Positions 9,214-18,322 of a stretch of 64,000 nt of DNA are shown here, piece after piece. The position numbers and the translations under genes were made by a program. The DNA comes from CAZLFQ01 sp964558975. Lineage in GTDB: Bacteria > Pseudomonadota > Alphaproteobacteria > Rickettsiales > Midichloriaceae. The stretch's first letter is position 1; every line of letters starts with the position of its first letter. The stretch covers positions 1 to 64,000 of the forward strand of contig CAZLFQ010000001.1 in assembly GCA_964558975.1 (NCBI GenBank). Direction: 5' to 3'. The notes under the pieces are model-generated. The model had not been told where the DNA came from. It searched no databases and saw nothing but the letters and a program-made list of their open reading frames with translations.

Positions 9214-12200
9214 TTACAAGATTGTTATTCTATTAGCAATTGAGTTCAAGTCGGTAATATGTACTCCTGATAATGTAATATTACCACCACCTGTGAAGTG
9301 TATTGTAGTGTCGCCAGAGTTATTTGATAACTCTGTTCCAGCTCTCAAATCATCTAAATTAATACAATGGTCGTGGTTTACATCAAATAGTCCCCTGAAT
9401 ACAAGCTTATCATTATCAGAAACCTTGAAGTCTAGAATTGTATCATTACCTTCACTAACTAGTTTACAATGATTTCCTTCGCTTAGGTTAAATTCGAACT
9501 TATCTGCGCCATCATCCCCTTTCATTGTATCATGTCCTTTTCCGCCGATAATTAAATCGTTTCCTTTTCCACCGTCAAGGTAATCATTACCCTTATCACC
9601 ATATAATTTATCGTTGCCATCACCACCATTTATTACGTCATTACCTCTTCCACCATATAGCTTATCATTTCCGTCTTCTCCGCATAGGTGGTCATCTCCA
9701 TCTCCTCCATCTAAAAGATCATTTCCATCTTCCCCATATAGTCTGTCATTACCTTTACCACCGTAAAGCTTATCATTACCACTACCACCATTTAATTCGT
9801 CATTACCTTTACCACCTTCTAATACATCATTACCATCCTCGCCCCAAAGTTTATCATGACCATCTCCCCCATCAATTTTATCGTTGCCAGAGCCACCGAA
9901 TAAGAGATCATCACCTTTTCCACCGAAAATTTTATCGTTTCCATCATTACCATGTATTTGGTCGTTACCTTTATCTCCATGGATAGTATCGTTACCAGCA
10001 CCACCATATATTAGATCGTGGCCTTTTCCGCCGTGTATTTCATCATGACCATACATACCGTGGATTTCATCGTTACCATCGCCACCGTATATTGTATCAT
10101 TACTGTTAATCACGTTTCCTAAAAATGTTTCATTCAAGGATTTCATAACAACGCTTACATTATCTATGAATCCTCCTAGTTGATCATCTGTACCAACAGC
10201 TCTGAATTGCAGAAGCGATGTTGGGCCGGCTGCTCCAGTCAATTCATAAGAAACATTTTGCCAACCAGCAACACTGCCAGTAAGTGTGCCAACTACAACG
10301 CCATTCCATAGAACTTCAACACCATTACTTGCTGCCGCAACGCCAGGTCTTGGGCTATAATCGAATGTTAAAGTGAATGTGTGAGGTCCTTTTGTTGCGA
10401 TCGCTTGTGCTATAGAGCTATTAGTGTCAACGCCGTTATCACTATCTAACTCTACTTTGTTGTTTCCATGAGAAGCTCCTATTCCTGCAGTTCCACCAGT
10501 TTGAATTTCAACACCAGTACCTGAAACAACGTTCCATCCATTAACACCAGATGCAAATACTTCCCAGCTACCGCCATGATCATCAACAACTACATCTTCA
10601 AAGCTTCCGTTTACAACTAAATTACCGCTATTAGGGATGTATTGAGTATTGTCATAATCATCACCATAGATCTTATCATCACCCTTACCGCCATACAACT
10701 TGTCATGACCTTGCCCACCATTAATTTGATCATCACCACTATCACCATGTATAGTGTCATTTCCTTCGTTACCATCTAATTTATCATGGCCTTTGCCACC
10801 TTCTATGATGTCGTTACCTTGTCCGCCTGTGATATAGTCATTACCTTTGTCACCGAATAACTTATCGTTTCCAAGTCCACCACTAATTTCGTCGTGCCCA
10901 TCTCCACCATGTATTTTATCATTACCATCTTCACCAAATAATTTGTCGTGGCCTTTACCACCTTCAATTATATCATTACCAGCGCCACCAAATATAAGGT
11001 CATCACCTTTGTCGCCGAATAATTTATCATTTCCTTCGTTACCATGAATTTGGTCGTTTCCAGAACCGCCATGCATGGTGTCATTTCCTTCCCCACCGTA
11101 CATTAAGTCGTGGCCTTTACCACCTTCCATAAGATCATTACCTTTTCCACCACTCAGCTCATCGTTTCCAGAACCGCCATATAATTTATCATTACCATCT
11201 TCACCCCAAAGTTTATCATGGCCTTTGCCACCTTTAAGAATATCATTACCTAGTCCGCCAAATAGTAAGTCATTACCACTTCCACCTTTTAATGTGTCGT
11301 TACCGTCTTCGCCATATAGTTGATCGTGGCCTTTTCCGCCTTCCATTATATCATTGCCAAGGCCGCCATACATAAGGTCATTACCTTTTCCACCGAACAT
11401 CTTATCATGGCCTTCATTACCGTGCATTTGATCATGACCTTTGCCGCCATGCATTATATCATTACCAAGGCCACCGTACATTAGATCATGGCCTTTTCCG
11501 CCAAATAATTTATCATTACCATCCCCACCATTTATTTGGTCGTCACCTTTGCCACCGTGAATAGTGTCATTACCTTCGTTACCATCTAGTTTGTCTTTGC
11601 CTTGTCCACCTTTTATTATATCGTTGCCAAGACCGCCAGATATATAGTCATCGCCTTTTCCACCAAATAATTTGTCGTTTCCATCACCACCGCTGATTTC
11701 ATCATCACCTTTGCCACCATGTATAGTGTCATGTCCAGCTTCGCCAAATAATTTATCGTTACCAATACCACCTTTGATAACATCATTACCAGCGCCGCCA
11801 TAAACTAGATCATCACCTTTTCCACCGAAAATTTTATCGTTTCCATCGTTACCGTGTATTTGGTCGTTACCTTTATCTCCATGGATAGTATCGTTACCCG
11901 CACCACCATAGATTAGATCGTGGCCTTTTCCGCCGTGTATTTCATCATGACCATACATGCCGTGAATTTCATCATTGCCGTCACCACCATATATTGTGTC
12001 ATTGCTGTTAATTACGTTTCCTAAGAATGTTTCATTCAAGGATTTCATAACAACGCTTACGTTATCTATGAATCCACCTAGTTGATCATCCGCACCAACA
12101 GCTTTAAATTGTAGAAGCGATGTAGGCCCAGCTGCTCCTGTCAATTCATAAGAAATATTTTGCCAACCAGCAACGCTGCCAGTAAGTGTGCCAACTACAA

Positions 12201-13803
12201 CGCCATTCCATAGAACTTCAACACCGTTACTTGTAGCTGCAACACCAGGTCTTGGGCTATAATCGAATGTTAAAGTGAATGTGTGAGGTCCTTTTGTTGG
12301 GATAGCTTGAGCTATAGAGCTATTAGTGTCTACGCCATTATGACTGTCCAACTCTATTTTTTTATTACCATCAGAGGCACTTAATCCTGCTGTACTTCCT
12401 GTCTGTACCTCAACCCCAGGTCCTGAAACTACATTCCATCCATTAACACCAGATGCAAATACTTCCCAACTGCCACCATTTGCAGTGACTACAGAGTTCT
12501 CAAAGCTACCATTTACTACTAAATTACCGCTGGTCGGGATGTATTGTGAATTATTATAATCATCACCGTATATTTTATCATGACCTTTGCCTCCATGAAT
12601 GGTATCGTTCCCAGCTCCACCAAATATTAGGTCATTACCTTTGTCACCATGAATAGTGTCGTTTCCTTCATTACCATGAATTTGATCATCGCCTTTCCCA
12701 CCAAAGACAGTGTCGTTTCCAGAACCTGCATATACTAGGTCATCACCTTTGCCTGCATGTATTGTATCATTACCCTCGTTGCCGTGGATTTGATCATTAC
12801 CCTTTCCACCTTTCATGATATCATTGCCAAGGCCACCGTACATAAGATCATTACCTTTCCCGCCGAAAAGTTGATCATGACCGTCACCACCATTTATTTG
12901 ATCATCACCTTTTCCGCCATGAATGATGTCATTACCTTCGTTGCCATCAAGTCTGTCATCACCTTTTCCGCCCTTTATTTCATCATTGCCTTTGCCACCA
13001 TATATAACATCATGACCTGAATCCCCGAATAATTTGTCGTTTCCATCACCACCGCTGATTTCATCAGTGCCTTCACCGCCGTGGATAACATCATTACCAG
13101 CTTCTCCATACAATTTATCATGGCCTTCGCCACCTTTCATTATGTCGTGACCTTTCCCACCATACATAACATCATTGCCTTTATCTCCATGCATTTCATC
13201 ATTGCCGTCTTCACCATACATCTGATCACTACCAGATCCACCGTGCATTACGTCGTTACCTTTTCCGCCGTACATTACGTCGTTACCTTTTCCGCCAAAC
13301 AACTTATCATTTCCATTGCCGCCGCTTACTTCATCATTGCCTTTGCCACCGTGAATAATATCATTTCCATCTTCTCCCCAAAGTTTGTCGTGGCCTTTGC
13401 CACCTTTCATGACATCATTGCCTTTGCCACCAAACAGTAAGTCATTACCTTTCCCGCCATTCATTACATCATGGCCGTCTTCACCATAAAGCTGGTCATG
13501 GCCTTTACCGCCATTGATCTTATCATTACCTTTTCCGCCATAAATAAGGTCGTTTCCACGACCTCCTTTTATTTCATCATTTCCATCCATGCCGTGTAGT
13601 TGATCGTGGCCTTTGCCACCAAATATTTTATCATTGCCACCATGGCCATAAACTATGTCATTACCCTTGCCGGCATGAACTATGTCATTGCCGCCTTCTG
13701 CGTATATGACATCATTCCCCTTCTTACCCTTGAAGATTTCGCTTGAATTATTACCGTATAGACTTTCGCTATTATTAGTTCCTATATGAGTATTTACTGT
13801 CAT
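9214..13803 (-). CDS. Giant RTX repeat protein, type I secretion substrate
   Basis: The protein has 1529 residues built of roughly a hundred calcium-binding nonapeptide repeats of the GGxGxDxux type, in blocks at about 10-415, 600-1050 and 1235-1430. Two nearly identical galactose-binding/DUF642-like beta domains lie at about 421-598 and 1055-1232; each begins 'GNLVVNGSFE' and contains 'FTLTFDYSPRPGVAA'. The last 100 residues carry an EF-hand-like 'DVNHDHCINLDDL' and a hydrophobic C-terminus (NRITIL), typical of the type I secretion signal. The start is set by GGGAG 6-7 bases upstream. The exporter and adaptor genes follow. The role is probably extracellular, as a surface layer, adhesin or carbohydrate-binding matrix; no catalytic domain is visible. 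Confidence 0.9.
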   Translation of the reverse strand: MTVNTHIGTNNSESLYGNNSSEIFKGKKGNDVIYAEGGNDIVHAGKGNDIVYGHGGNDKIFGGKGHDQLHGMDGNDEIKGGRGNDLIYGGKGNDKINGGKGHDQLYGEDGHDVMNGGKGNDLLFGGKGNDVMKGGKGHDKLWGEDGNDIIHGGKGNDEVSGGNGNDKLFGGKGNDVMYGGKGNDVMHGGSGSDQMYGEDGNDEMHGDKGNDVMYGGKGHDIMKGGEGHDKLYGEAGNDVIHGGEGTDEISGGDGNDKLFGDSGHDVIYGGKGNDEIKGGKGDDRLDGNEGNDIIHGGKGDDQINGGDGHDQLFGGKGNDLMYGGLGNDIMKGGKGNDQIHGNEGNDTIHAGKGDDLVYAGSGNDTVFGGKGDDQIHGNEGNDTIHGDKGNDLIFGGAGNDTIHGGKGHDKIYGDDYNNSQYIPTSGNLVVNGSFENSVVTANGGSWEVFASGVNGWNVVSGPGVEVQTGSTAGLSASDGNKKIELDSHNGVDTNSSIAQAIPTKGPHTFTLTFDYSPRPGVAATSNGVEVLWNGVVVGTLTGSVAGWQNISYELTGAAGPTSLLQFKAVGADDQLGGFIDNVSVVMKSLNETFLGNVINSNDTIYGGDGNDEIHGMYGHDEIHGGKGHDLIYGGAGNDTIHGDKGNDQIHGNDGNDKIFGGKGDDLVYGGAGNDVIKGGIGNDKLFGEAGHDTIHGGKGDDEISGGDGNDKLFGGKGDDYISGGLGNDIIKGGQGKDKLDGNEGNDTIHGGKGDDQINGGDGNDKLFGGKGHDLMYGGLGNDIMHGGKGHDQMHGNEGHDKMFGGKGNDLMYGGLGNDIMEGGKGHDQLYGEDGNDTLKGGSGNDLLFGGLGNDILKGGKGHDKLWGEDGNDKLYGGSGNDELSGGKGNDLMEGGKGHDLMYGGEGNDTMHGGSGNDQIHGNEGNDKLFGDKGDDLIFGGAGNDIIEGGKGHDKLFGEDGNDKIHGGDGHDEISGGLGNDKLFGDKGNDYITGGQGNDIIEGGKGHDKLDGNEGNDTIHGDSGDDQINGGQGHDKLYGGKGDDKIYGDDYDNTQYIPNSGNLVVNGSFEDVVVDDHGGSWEVFASGVNGWNVVSGTGVEIQTGGTAGIGASHGNNKVELDSDNGVDTNSSIAQAIATKGPHTFTLTFDYSPRPGVAAASNGVEVLWNGVVVGTLTGSVAGWQNVSYELTGAAGPTSLLQFRAVGTDDQLGGFIDNVSVVMKSLNETFLGNVINSNDTIYGGDGNDEIHGMYGHDEIHGGKGHDLIYGGAGNDTIHGDKGNDQIHGNDGNDKIFGGKGDDLLFGGSGNDKIDGGDGHDKLWGEDGNDVLEGGKGNDELNGGSGNDKLYGGKGNDRLYGEDGNDLLDGGDGDDHLCGEDGNDKLYGGRGNDVINGGDGNDKLYGDKGNDYLDGGKGNDLIIGGKGHDTMKGDDGADKFEFNLSEGNHCKLVSEGNDTILDFKVSDNDKLVFRGLFDVNHDHCINLDDLRAGTELSNNSGDTTIHFTGGGNITLSGVHITDLNSIANRITIL
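9905..10670. repeat. Intragenic duplication, copy 1 (RTX block plus beta domain)
   Basis: This stretch aligns without gaps to 11807-12572 at a constant offset of 1902 bases (634 codons). It covers RTX repeats and the whole beta domain. The two copies differ only at scattered, mostly silent positions. Confidence 0.85.
11807..12572. repeat. Intragenic duplication, copy 2 (RTX block plus beta domain)
   Basis: Partner of the copy at 9905-10670. Similarity fades at the left edge into ordinary RTX repeats and ends on the right just past the GDDY motif that precedes the beta domain. Confidence 0.85.
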
Positions 13804-13905
13804 GGCAAACTCCCGTGTTTTTTGTCGCGCATAACAGTAAGTTTAAACTTTAAAAGTTAATTAGAAGTTAATTTTGACCTAAATATTAAGATAGTATTAC
13901 AATTT

Positions 13906-15291
13906 CTAGAGGTCTAAATCTGAGCTTAAAGGCGCATCAATTTTAACTGTCTGGCTGGTAGAATTATCCAAAGAATCAAAGTAACCTTGTTCTACTTCAG
14001 CCAACTTTAATTCATGATTGTTAGCCCAGTCCGTGCCATGCCCTTTAGGGTCTATATTATACCAAGTTATTTCAGCTATCATGCCTTCATTATCTGGATT
14101 GCTTTGAAGTTCTTTAATGAATTGAATAGTGCCTACAACAGCATCATATTGTATTTTAGGGTCTATATGTCCTTGTGAACCCTCAGGTAGAGACGCTCCT
14201 TTTGTGGATGGGTCGTAGTATTTATAAGGTTCGTTTGTAGTTTTATCTATAGCGGTGAAGCCTGCTTCGGTGAAGACAATAGGTTTCATTTTAGGACTCC
14301 ATTCTGTTTCCCTGCCATCAGGATTAACGTGCTTATTTTTCCAAAACCATTCAAAGTTTTTTACAGCATATCTTTCATCAAGAGGCATATACTCATCACC
14401 TTTTAGGTAGTAGTCGTAATCGATACCACTCGTCCAACCTTCCTTTACGGATTCGGCTGTTACTTGCTTCATTGATTTATCATTAGTGATTCTAAAATAT
14501 GCATCTAGCCCAATATAATCAATATTTGGGTCAGACCACAATGCGTCCATATGATACCAGCCACCTTCTGTATGATGGTATTCGGACCAATTTGCCGCAT
14601 AAGTAAGCTTCACATCATTACCAACTATTGCTCTTACATCAGCAGCAAGATCTTTAAATTCTTGTACTGCTTTAAATTCAAATTTTGAGTTATGATAGGA
14701 TGTGAGTTTTTCAAATTCAGACCCAATTATCAAGTCGCTAATAACGTTTTTTAGTTGAACGCCATTATGCTCAAGGCCTGCGTAATGCTTGATGAACGCA
14801 TCGTATTCTTGAAAGAAATGGGCAACATCAGCATCACTTTTTGCTTCGATATCACCTCGCCACGGCTTGCCCTCTGCATCAATAAACAGCATGGGATATA
14901 GTACTACATCAATTCCTTGAGCTTTAAGGTGAGAGCAAAATTCAACTATCGATTCATCTGTAGGTGTTCCACCCCAATTTAAATTTCCTTTAACATCTAC
15001 GGTAATTTTACTAGCTGTTTCACGAGTTTGGTCACCAACTTTCCAGTCAGCTCCTGTTTTATTCTCAACTTTAGGTTCGATATTGATTTTACCCGCATTT
15101 GTAGTATCGCCAAACCAACCAACCACAAGGCTAACCTTGGTTAGGTTGGGGTAATCTTGCTGTAATTTTGCTATTGTTTCATCAACATTAGATTTGTTTA
15201 CATCGTAGATATATTCGCCCGCTCCAGGCCCTATCACAACTGATGTAACTTCCTTGGAAGCTTGCATTTTTTCTATTGCTTTAGGAGCCAT
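13906..15291 (-). CDS. Stand-alone GTA-type TIM-barrel hydrolase-like protein, possible type I cargo
   Basis: The protein has 461 residues. It matches the TIM-barrel domain found inside the gene transfer agent tail protein gp15 (GTA_TIM family). Matching signatures are 'VVGWFGDTTNAGKINIEPKV', 'WGGTPTDESIVEFCSHLKAQ', 'VLYPMLFID', 'IIGSEFEKLT', 'LAADVRAIVG', 'KLTYAANWSEY', 'LWSDPNIDYIGLDAYF' and 'PIVFTEAGF'. The Glu residues in GSEF and FTEAGF sit where glycosidase acid/base and nucleophile residues are expected. The rest of gp15 is missing and no other GTA or phage gene is nearby. It has no signal peptide, and its C-terminus ends acidic and hydrophobic (DAPLSSDLDL), as in type I substrates. 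It lies 102 bases upstream of the RTX gene on the same strand. ATG 15291 is chosen because AGAGG lies 6 bases upstream; the open frame extends 24 codons further. Confidence 0.8.
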   Translation of the reverse strand: MAPKAIEKMQASKEVTSVVIGPGAGEYIYDVNKSNVDETIAKLQQDYPNLTKVSLVVGWFGDTTNAGKINIEPKVENKTGADWKVGDQTRETASKITVDVKGNLNWGGTPTDESIVEFCSHLKAQGIDVVLYPMLFIDAEGKPWRGDIEAKSDADVAHFFQEYDAFIKHYAGLEHNGVQLKNVISDLIIGSEFEKLTSYHNSKFEFKAVQEFKDLAADVRAIVGNDVKLTYAANWSEYHHTEGGWYHMDALWSDPNIDYIGLDAYFRITNDKSMKQVTAESVKEGWTSGIDYDYYLKGDEYMPLDERYAVKNFEWFWKNKHVNPDGRETEWSPKMKPIVFTEAGFTAIDKTTNEPYKYYDPSTKGASLPEGSQGHIDPKIQYDAVVGTIQFIKELQSNPDNEGMIAEITWYNIDPKGHGTDWANNHELKLAEVEQGYFDSLDNSTSQTVKIDAPLSSDLDL

Positions 15292-15409
15292 ATCAACCTC
15301 TGTATTAAGGGAGTATAGTTGATAATTGGTTAAATTTTGGTAAATTTTTAATAGAAAACACAACGCAGTACTTTAATAAGATAGCGATTATGCTATACAA
15401 TTAGGCATT

Positions 15410-17314
15410 ATGACACCCGAAATAGGTAAATTGTTACTGTATCTATCACTTGCATTGAGCTTGGTAGGGTTTGTTTTGCCGTTTTTTAACTTGCAGATAA
15501 AATTTATTCGAAGAATCTCTTTAGCTAACTTCTTGCTAATAGTTAGTGCATTCTTCTGTTTGGTATACTGCTATATAGTTTCTGATTTTTCAGTACTAAA
15601 TGTTTTTTATAATTCCCACACCAATAAACCTTTAATTTATAAAATCTCAGGAGCATGGGGTAATCATGAAGGTTCAATGTTACTGTGGCTTTCTTCGATT
15701 TCATTTTTTACCGTTTTGTTTTCATATTTTGCACAAGGCGAGAAAAAGCTGATTCTGTATACCTGTGCAATTCAATCTATGTTACTGACAATTTTTTTAT
15801 CGTTTGTAATTTTTACATCCAACCCATTTATTAGATTGTTTCCAGCACCTGATAACGGAATGGGTCTAAACCCAATTTTACAAGATATTGGCTTGGCGAT
15901 GCATCCGCCCATGCTATATCTAGGTTATGTTGGTTTTTCTGTTGCGTTTTCTGCTGCAATTGCAGCTTTGTTACTAGGTAATGTTGATAAAGGTTGGGCT
16001 AGAATGGTCAGACCATGGGTTATACTTTCATGGACTTTTTTAACCGTAGGGATTGGGCTTGGCAGTTGGTGGGCATATAGAGAATTAGGGTGGGGTGGTT
16101 ATTGGTTTTGGGATCCCGTAGAAAATGCATCACTGATGCCGTGGCTTGCTGCGACTGCATTAATTCACACTGCAATTGTTACGGATAAAACTGGGCAACT
16201 TAGAATTTTCTCATTGTTGCTGGCAATTGTTACATTCAGCTTGAGCCTTGTTGGTACATTTATAGTTAGATCTGGTATGATAACTTCTGTACATTCATTT
16301 GCTCAAGATCCAAAAAGAGGGATTTTTATACTCGGCATAATTGTTGGGATTGTTGGAAGTGCTCTGTTTTTATATGGTCTAAAAGCACATATCATAAAAT
16401 CTAAAGAAAAAAGTTTTCACCTTTTATCACGCACAATTTTTATATTAGTTAATAATCTATTATTAATAGTTGCTGTTACAGTCGTGTTAGTTGGAACTAT
16501 TTACCCACTAGTTCTTGAACTATTGACTGGGGAAAAAATTTCAGTTGGAGCCCCATATTTTAATTCACTAATTGCGCCAATTGCTATCATCGGTTGTATG
16601 ATATGTGTAATTGCAACGGATCTTAATTGGGAAAAATCTAAATTTTCACAATTAGCAAAGAAGCATTATAAGGCAATTTTAATTAGCTTTTTTATAACGT
16701 TATCGATTTCATTATACTGTAAAATTTTTAGTTTAATTCCTCTGATTGGCATATTTGCTGGGTTTTGGTTGGCTACCCGTATGACTTTAAGCATGATTGA
16801 AAACAGACCATCTTTTAAATCTAGTTTTTATGCCATGTACCTTGCTCATCTTGGTTTTGCATTTTTAGTGATTGCAGTTTCGGTGAATGCTGCCCTGATA
16901 AAAGATTTTGAAAAACCAATGTCGTTTAAAGAAGAAGTTTTAGTTGGGAATTTTAAGGTTAAGTTCAATGGAATTGATTATCAAAAAGGGCAAAACTATG
17001 TCTCACGATTTGGAATTTTTGAAGTAATTTTGCCCAATCATAAACAGATATATTTGTATCCTGAAACTAGGTTGTTTATGATTGAGCAACAGCAAACAAC
17101 AGAAGCAGCAATCTATCATCATATTTTCTACGATTTATATATAACCATTGGAGAAATCGATGACGCAGAGCGAATCATGGTTAGAGTTTTTGTAAGGCCA
17201 ATGATGGGTTGGATATGGTTCAGTTGCATTTTGATTTTCTTTGGTGGTATAAATGGATTAGTACTCCAATTTATAAGAAGAAGTAATGAGCGAAATAAAT
17301 CGGTATATTCATAG
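15410..17314 (+). CDS. ccmF: Cytochrome c maturation heme lyase subunit CcmF
   Basis: The protein has 634 residues, close to the usual family length, with about 14 hydrophobic segments. The heme-handling Trp-rich motif is clear ('GGYWFWDPVENASLMPW'), as is the upstream 'SGAWGNHEGSMLLW'. CcmF, with CcmH, attaches heme to apocytochrome c at the periplasmic face of the inner membrane; a client, cytochrome c1, is encoded near 57 kb. The gene is divergent from the secretion locus. It overlaps the next gene by 29 bases, so they are co-transcribed. No other ccm gene is in the window. Confidence 0.93.
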   Translation: MTPEIGKLLLYLSLALSLVGFVLPFFNLQIKFIRRISLANFLLIVSAFFCLVYCYIVSDFSVLNVFYNSHTNKPLIYKISGAWGNHEGSMLLWLSSISFFTVLFSYFAQGEKKLILYTCAIQSMLLTIFLSFVIFTSNPFIRLFPAPDNGMGLNPILQDIGLAMHPPMLYLGYVGFSVAFSAAIAALLLGNVDKGWARMVRPWVILSWTFLTVGIGLGSWWAYRELGWGGYWFWDPVENASLMPWLAATALIHTAIVTDKTGQLRIFSLLLAIVTFSLSLVGTFIVRSGMITSVHSFAQDPKRGIFILGIIVGIVGSALFLYGLKAHIIKSKEKSFHLLSRTIFILVNNLLLIVAVTVVLVGTIYPLVLELLTGEKISVGAPYFNSLIAPIAIIGCMICVIATDLNWEKSKFSQLAKKHYKAILISFFITLSISLYCKIFSLIPLIGIFAGFWLATRMTLSMIENRPSFKSSFYAMYLAHLGFAFLVIAVSVNAALIKDFEKPMSFKEEVLVGNFKVKFNGIDYQKGQNYVSRFGIFEVILPNHKQIYLYPETRLFMIEQQQTTEAAIYHHIFYDLYITIGEIDDAERIMVRVFVRPMMGWIWFSCILIFFGGINGLVLQFIRRSNERNKSVYS

Positions 17315-18245
17315 TCTTTTGAGAAGGCAGAACCTCACTTCAGATGATGTTGCTCGTGCTATGCAGATAATGACACTAGGAGGTGCGACTCCTGCTCAAA
17401 GCAGCGCATTTTTAACCGCACTAAGGATGAAGGGTTATACTTCGGAAGAGCTAGCTGGGGCTATCAATTTCTTAAGTTTTAAACAACGAATTCATGATTT
17501 TAAAAAGCCTACTGTTTTTATATCAGTTACCTCTAAGTATGCTGATTCTTGGATTGGTAGTGCAATTATATTGGCTAGCCTGAATATTCCAACATACCTG
17601 CAATTTCAGAGATCTGAAGAAATGCATGTCGGCAATGTATTGAATATAGATATGGAAGCGGATTCAGATACTCTTCATGAATTATTAGAAGAGTTAGGTT
17701 TGGTTGTTGCTCTCCAAGCAAAGCCCAAGGCTTTCCGAAATATTTTGCCAATGCAGCAAGAATTAGAATTTACTAATCTTTTTGATATTACATTCCCGTG
17801 CGCAAGTCCTGTACAGCCCTTGGCAATTATATATGAGCAATTTGATAATACAGATTCAAAGCTTTTGATTAATTCAATAAACCACACTTCATGTGGCTCA
17901 GCTGTAGTTATAGAAAGTGATGGTATTGCTTTACGACTATATGATAACAAATTGTATAAAATTGAAGATTTAAACAGCTTTACAGAGCCTCATGCATTAG
18001 GTGTTTCAGAAAAAGGGGCGAGATTACGCGCATTTTTGCATGGAACAGAAACATTAAATGAGGGAGATATATTAAGAAAAGCTGCTGAGGTGCTTTTCTT
18101 AACTAATGCAGTTAAATCAGTTGATGATGGAGTGAAGTTAGCAGCAAGTGCGGTTAGAGAGCGTCATTTGTATGCAATTTTAGATAAATTAATCCATATT
18201 TCTAATAATATGGGTATTGATGATACTGTAGAGAATGAAGAATAA
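17286..18245 (+). CDS. Degenerate TrpD-like (glycosyl transferase family 3 fold) protein
   Basis: The protein has 319 residues. The N-terminus has the helical signature of anthranilate phosphoribosyltransferase-like proteins ('LTSDDVARAMQIMTLGGATP', 'QSSAFLTALRMKGYTSEELA'), and the overall length fits the family. The glycine-rich GTGGD loop that binds phosphoribosyl pyrophosphate is replaced by an unrelated 'VTSKYADSW' stretch, and the KHGNR motif is missing. Catalysis as a TrpD is therefore unlikely; a TrpD2/YbiB-like nucleic-acid-binding or other role is possible. No other trp gene is nearby. Translation is probably coupled to ccmF through the 29-base overlap. Confidence 0.55.
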   Translation: MSEINRYIHSLLRRQNLTSDDVARAMQIMTLGGATPAQSSAFLTALRMKGYTSEELAGAINFLSFKQRIHDFKKPTVFISVTSKYADSWIGSAIILASLNIPTYLQFQRSEEMHVGNVLNIDMEADSDTLHELLEELGLVVALQAKPKAFRNILPMQQELEFTNLFDITFPCASPVQPLAIIYEQFDNTDSKLLINSINHTSCGSAVVIESDGIALRLYDNKLYKIEDLNSFTEPHALGVSEKGARLRAFLHGTETLNEGDILRKAAEVLFLTNAVKSVDDGVKLAASAVRERHLYAILDKLIHISNNMGIDDTVENEE

Positions 18246-18255
18246 AACTATCTCC

Positions 18256-18285
18256 TTGAAAAAAAGCTAATTTGTGGGCTATTAT
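18256..18285 (+). promoter_or_regulatory. Promoter of aconitase
   Basis: TTGAAA (18256-18261), an 18-base spacer and TATTAT (18280-18285), 37 bases before the acnA start. Confidence 0.5.
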
Positions 18286-18322
18286 CAAATATGAATATAT
18301 CTTCTCATAATGAGGTTTTTCT

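Noticed and set aside
10847..13440. Several plus-strand open frames opposite the RTX gene, rich in Ser/Pro/Leu or Ile/Thr
   Set aside because: They are the reverse reading of the 27-base RTX repeat. They have no ribosome sites, and their low-complexity composition follows from the coding repeat on the other strand.
9500..13750. Dense short direct repeats that could suggest a CRISPR array or satellite
   Set aside because: The period is 27 bases in one unbroken reading frame encoding GGxGxDxux; there are no unique spacers of constant length.
13839..13850. Palindrome AAGTTTAAACTT and nearby AAGTTAATT direct repeats in the RTX leader
   Set aside because: They could be a regulator site, but the stretch is AT rich and there is no second copy in the window to support it.
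15410..17314. NrfE or CcsA-type heme protein instead of CcmF
   Set aside because: Length, the WWD-type motif and the 'SGAWGNHEGS' region fit CcmF, and no nitrite reductase genes are near.
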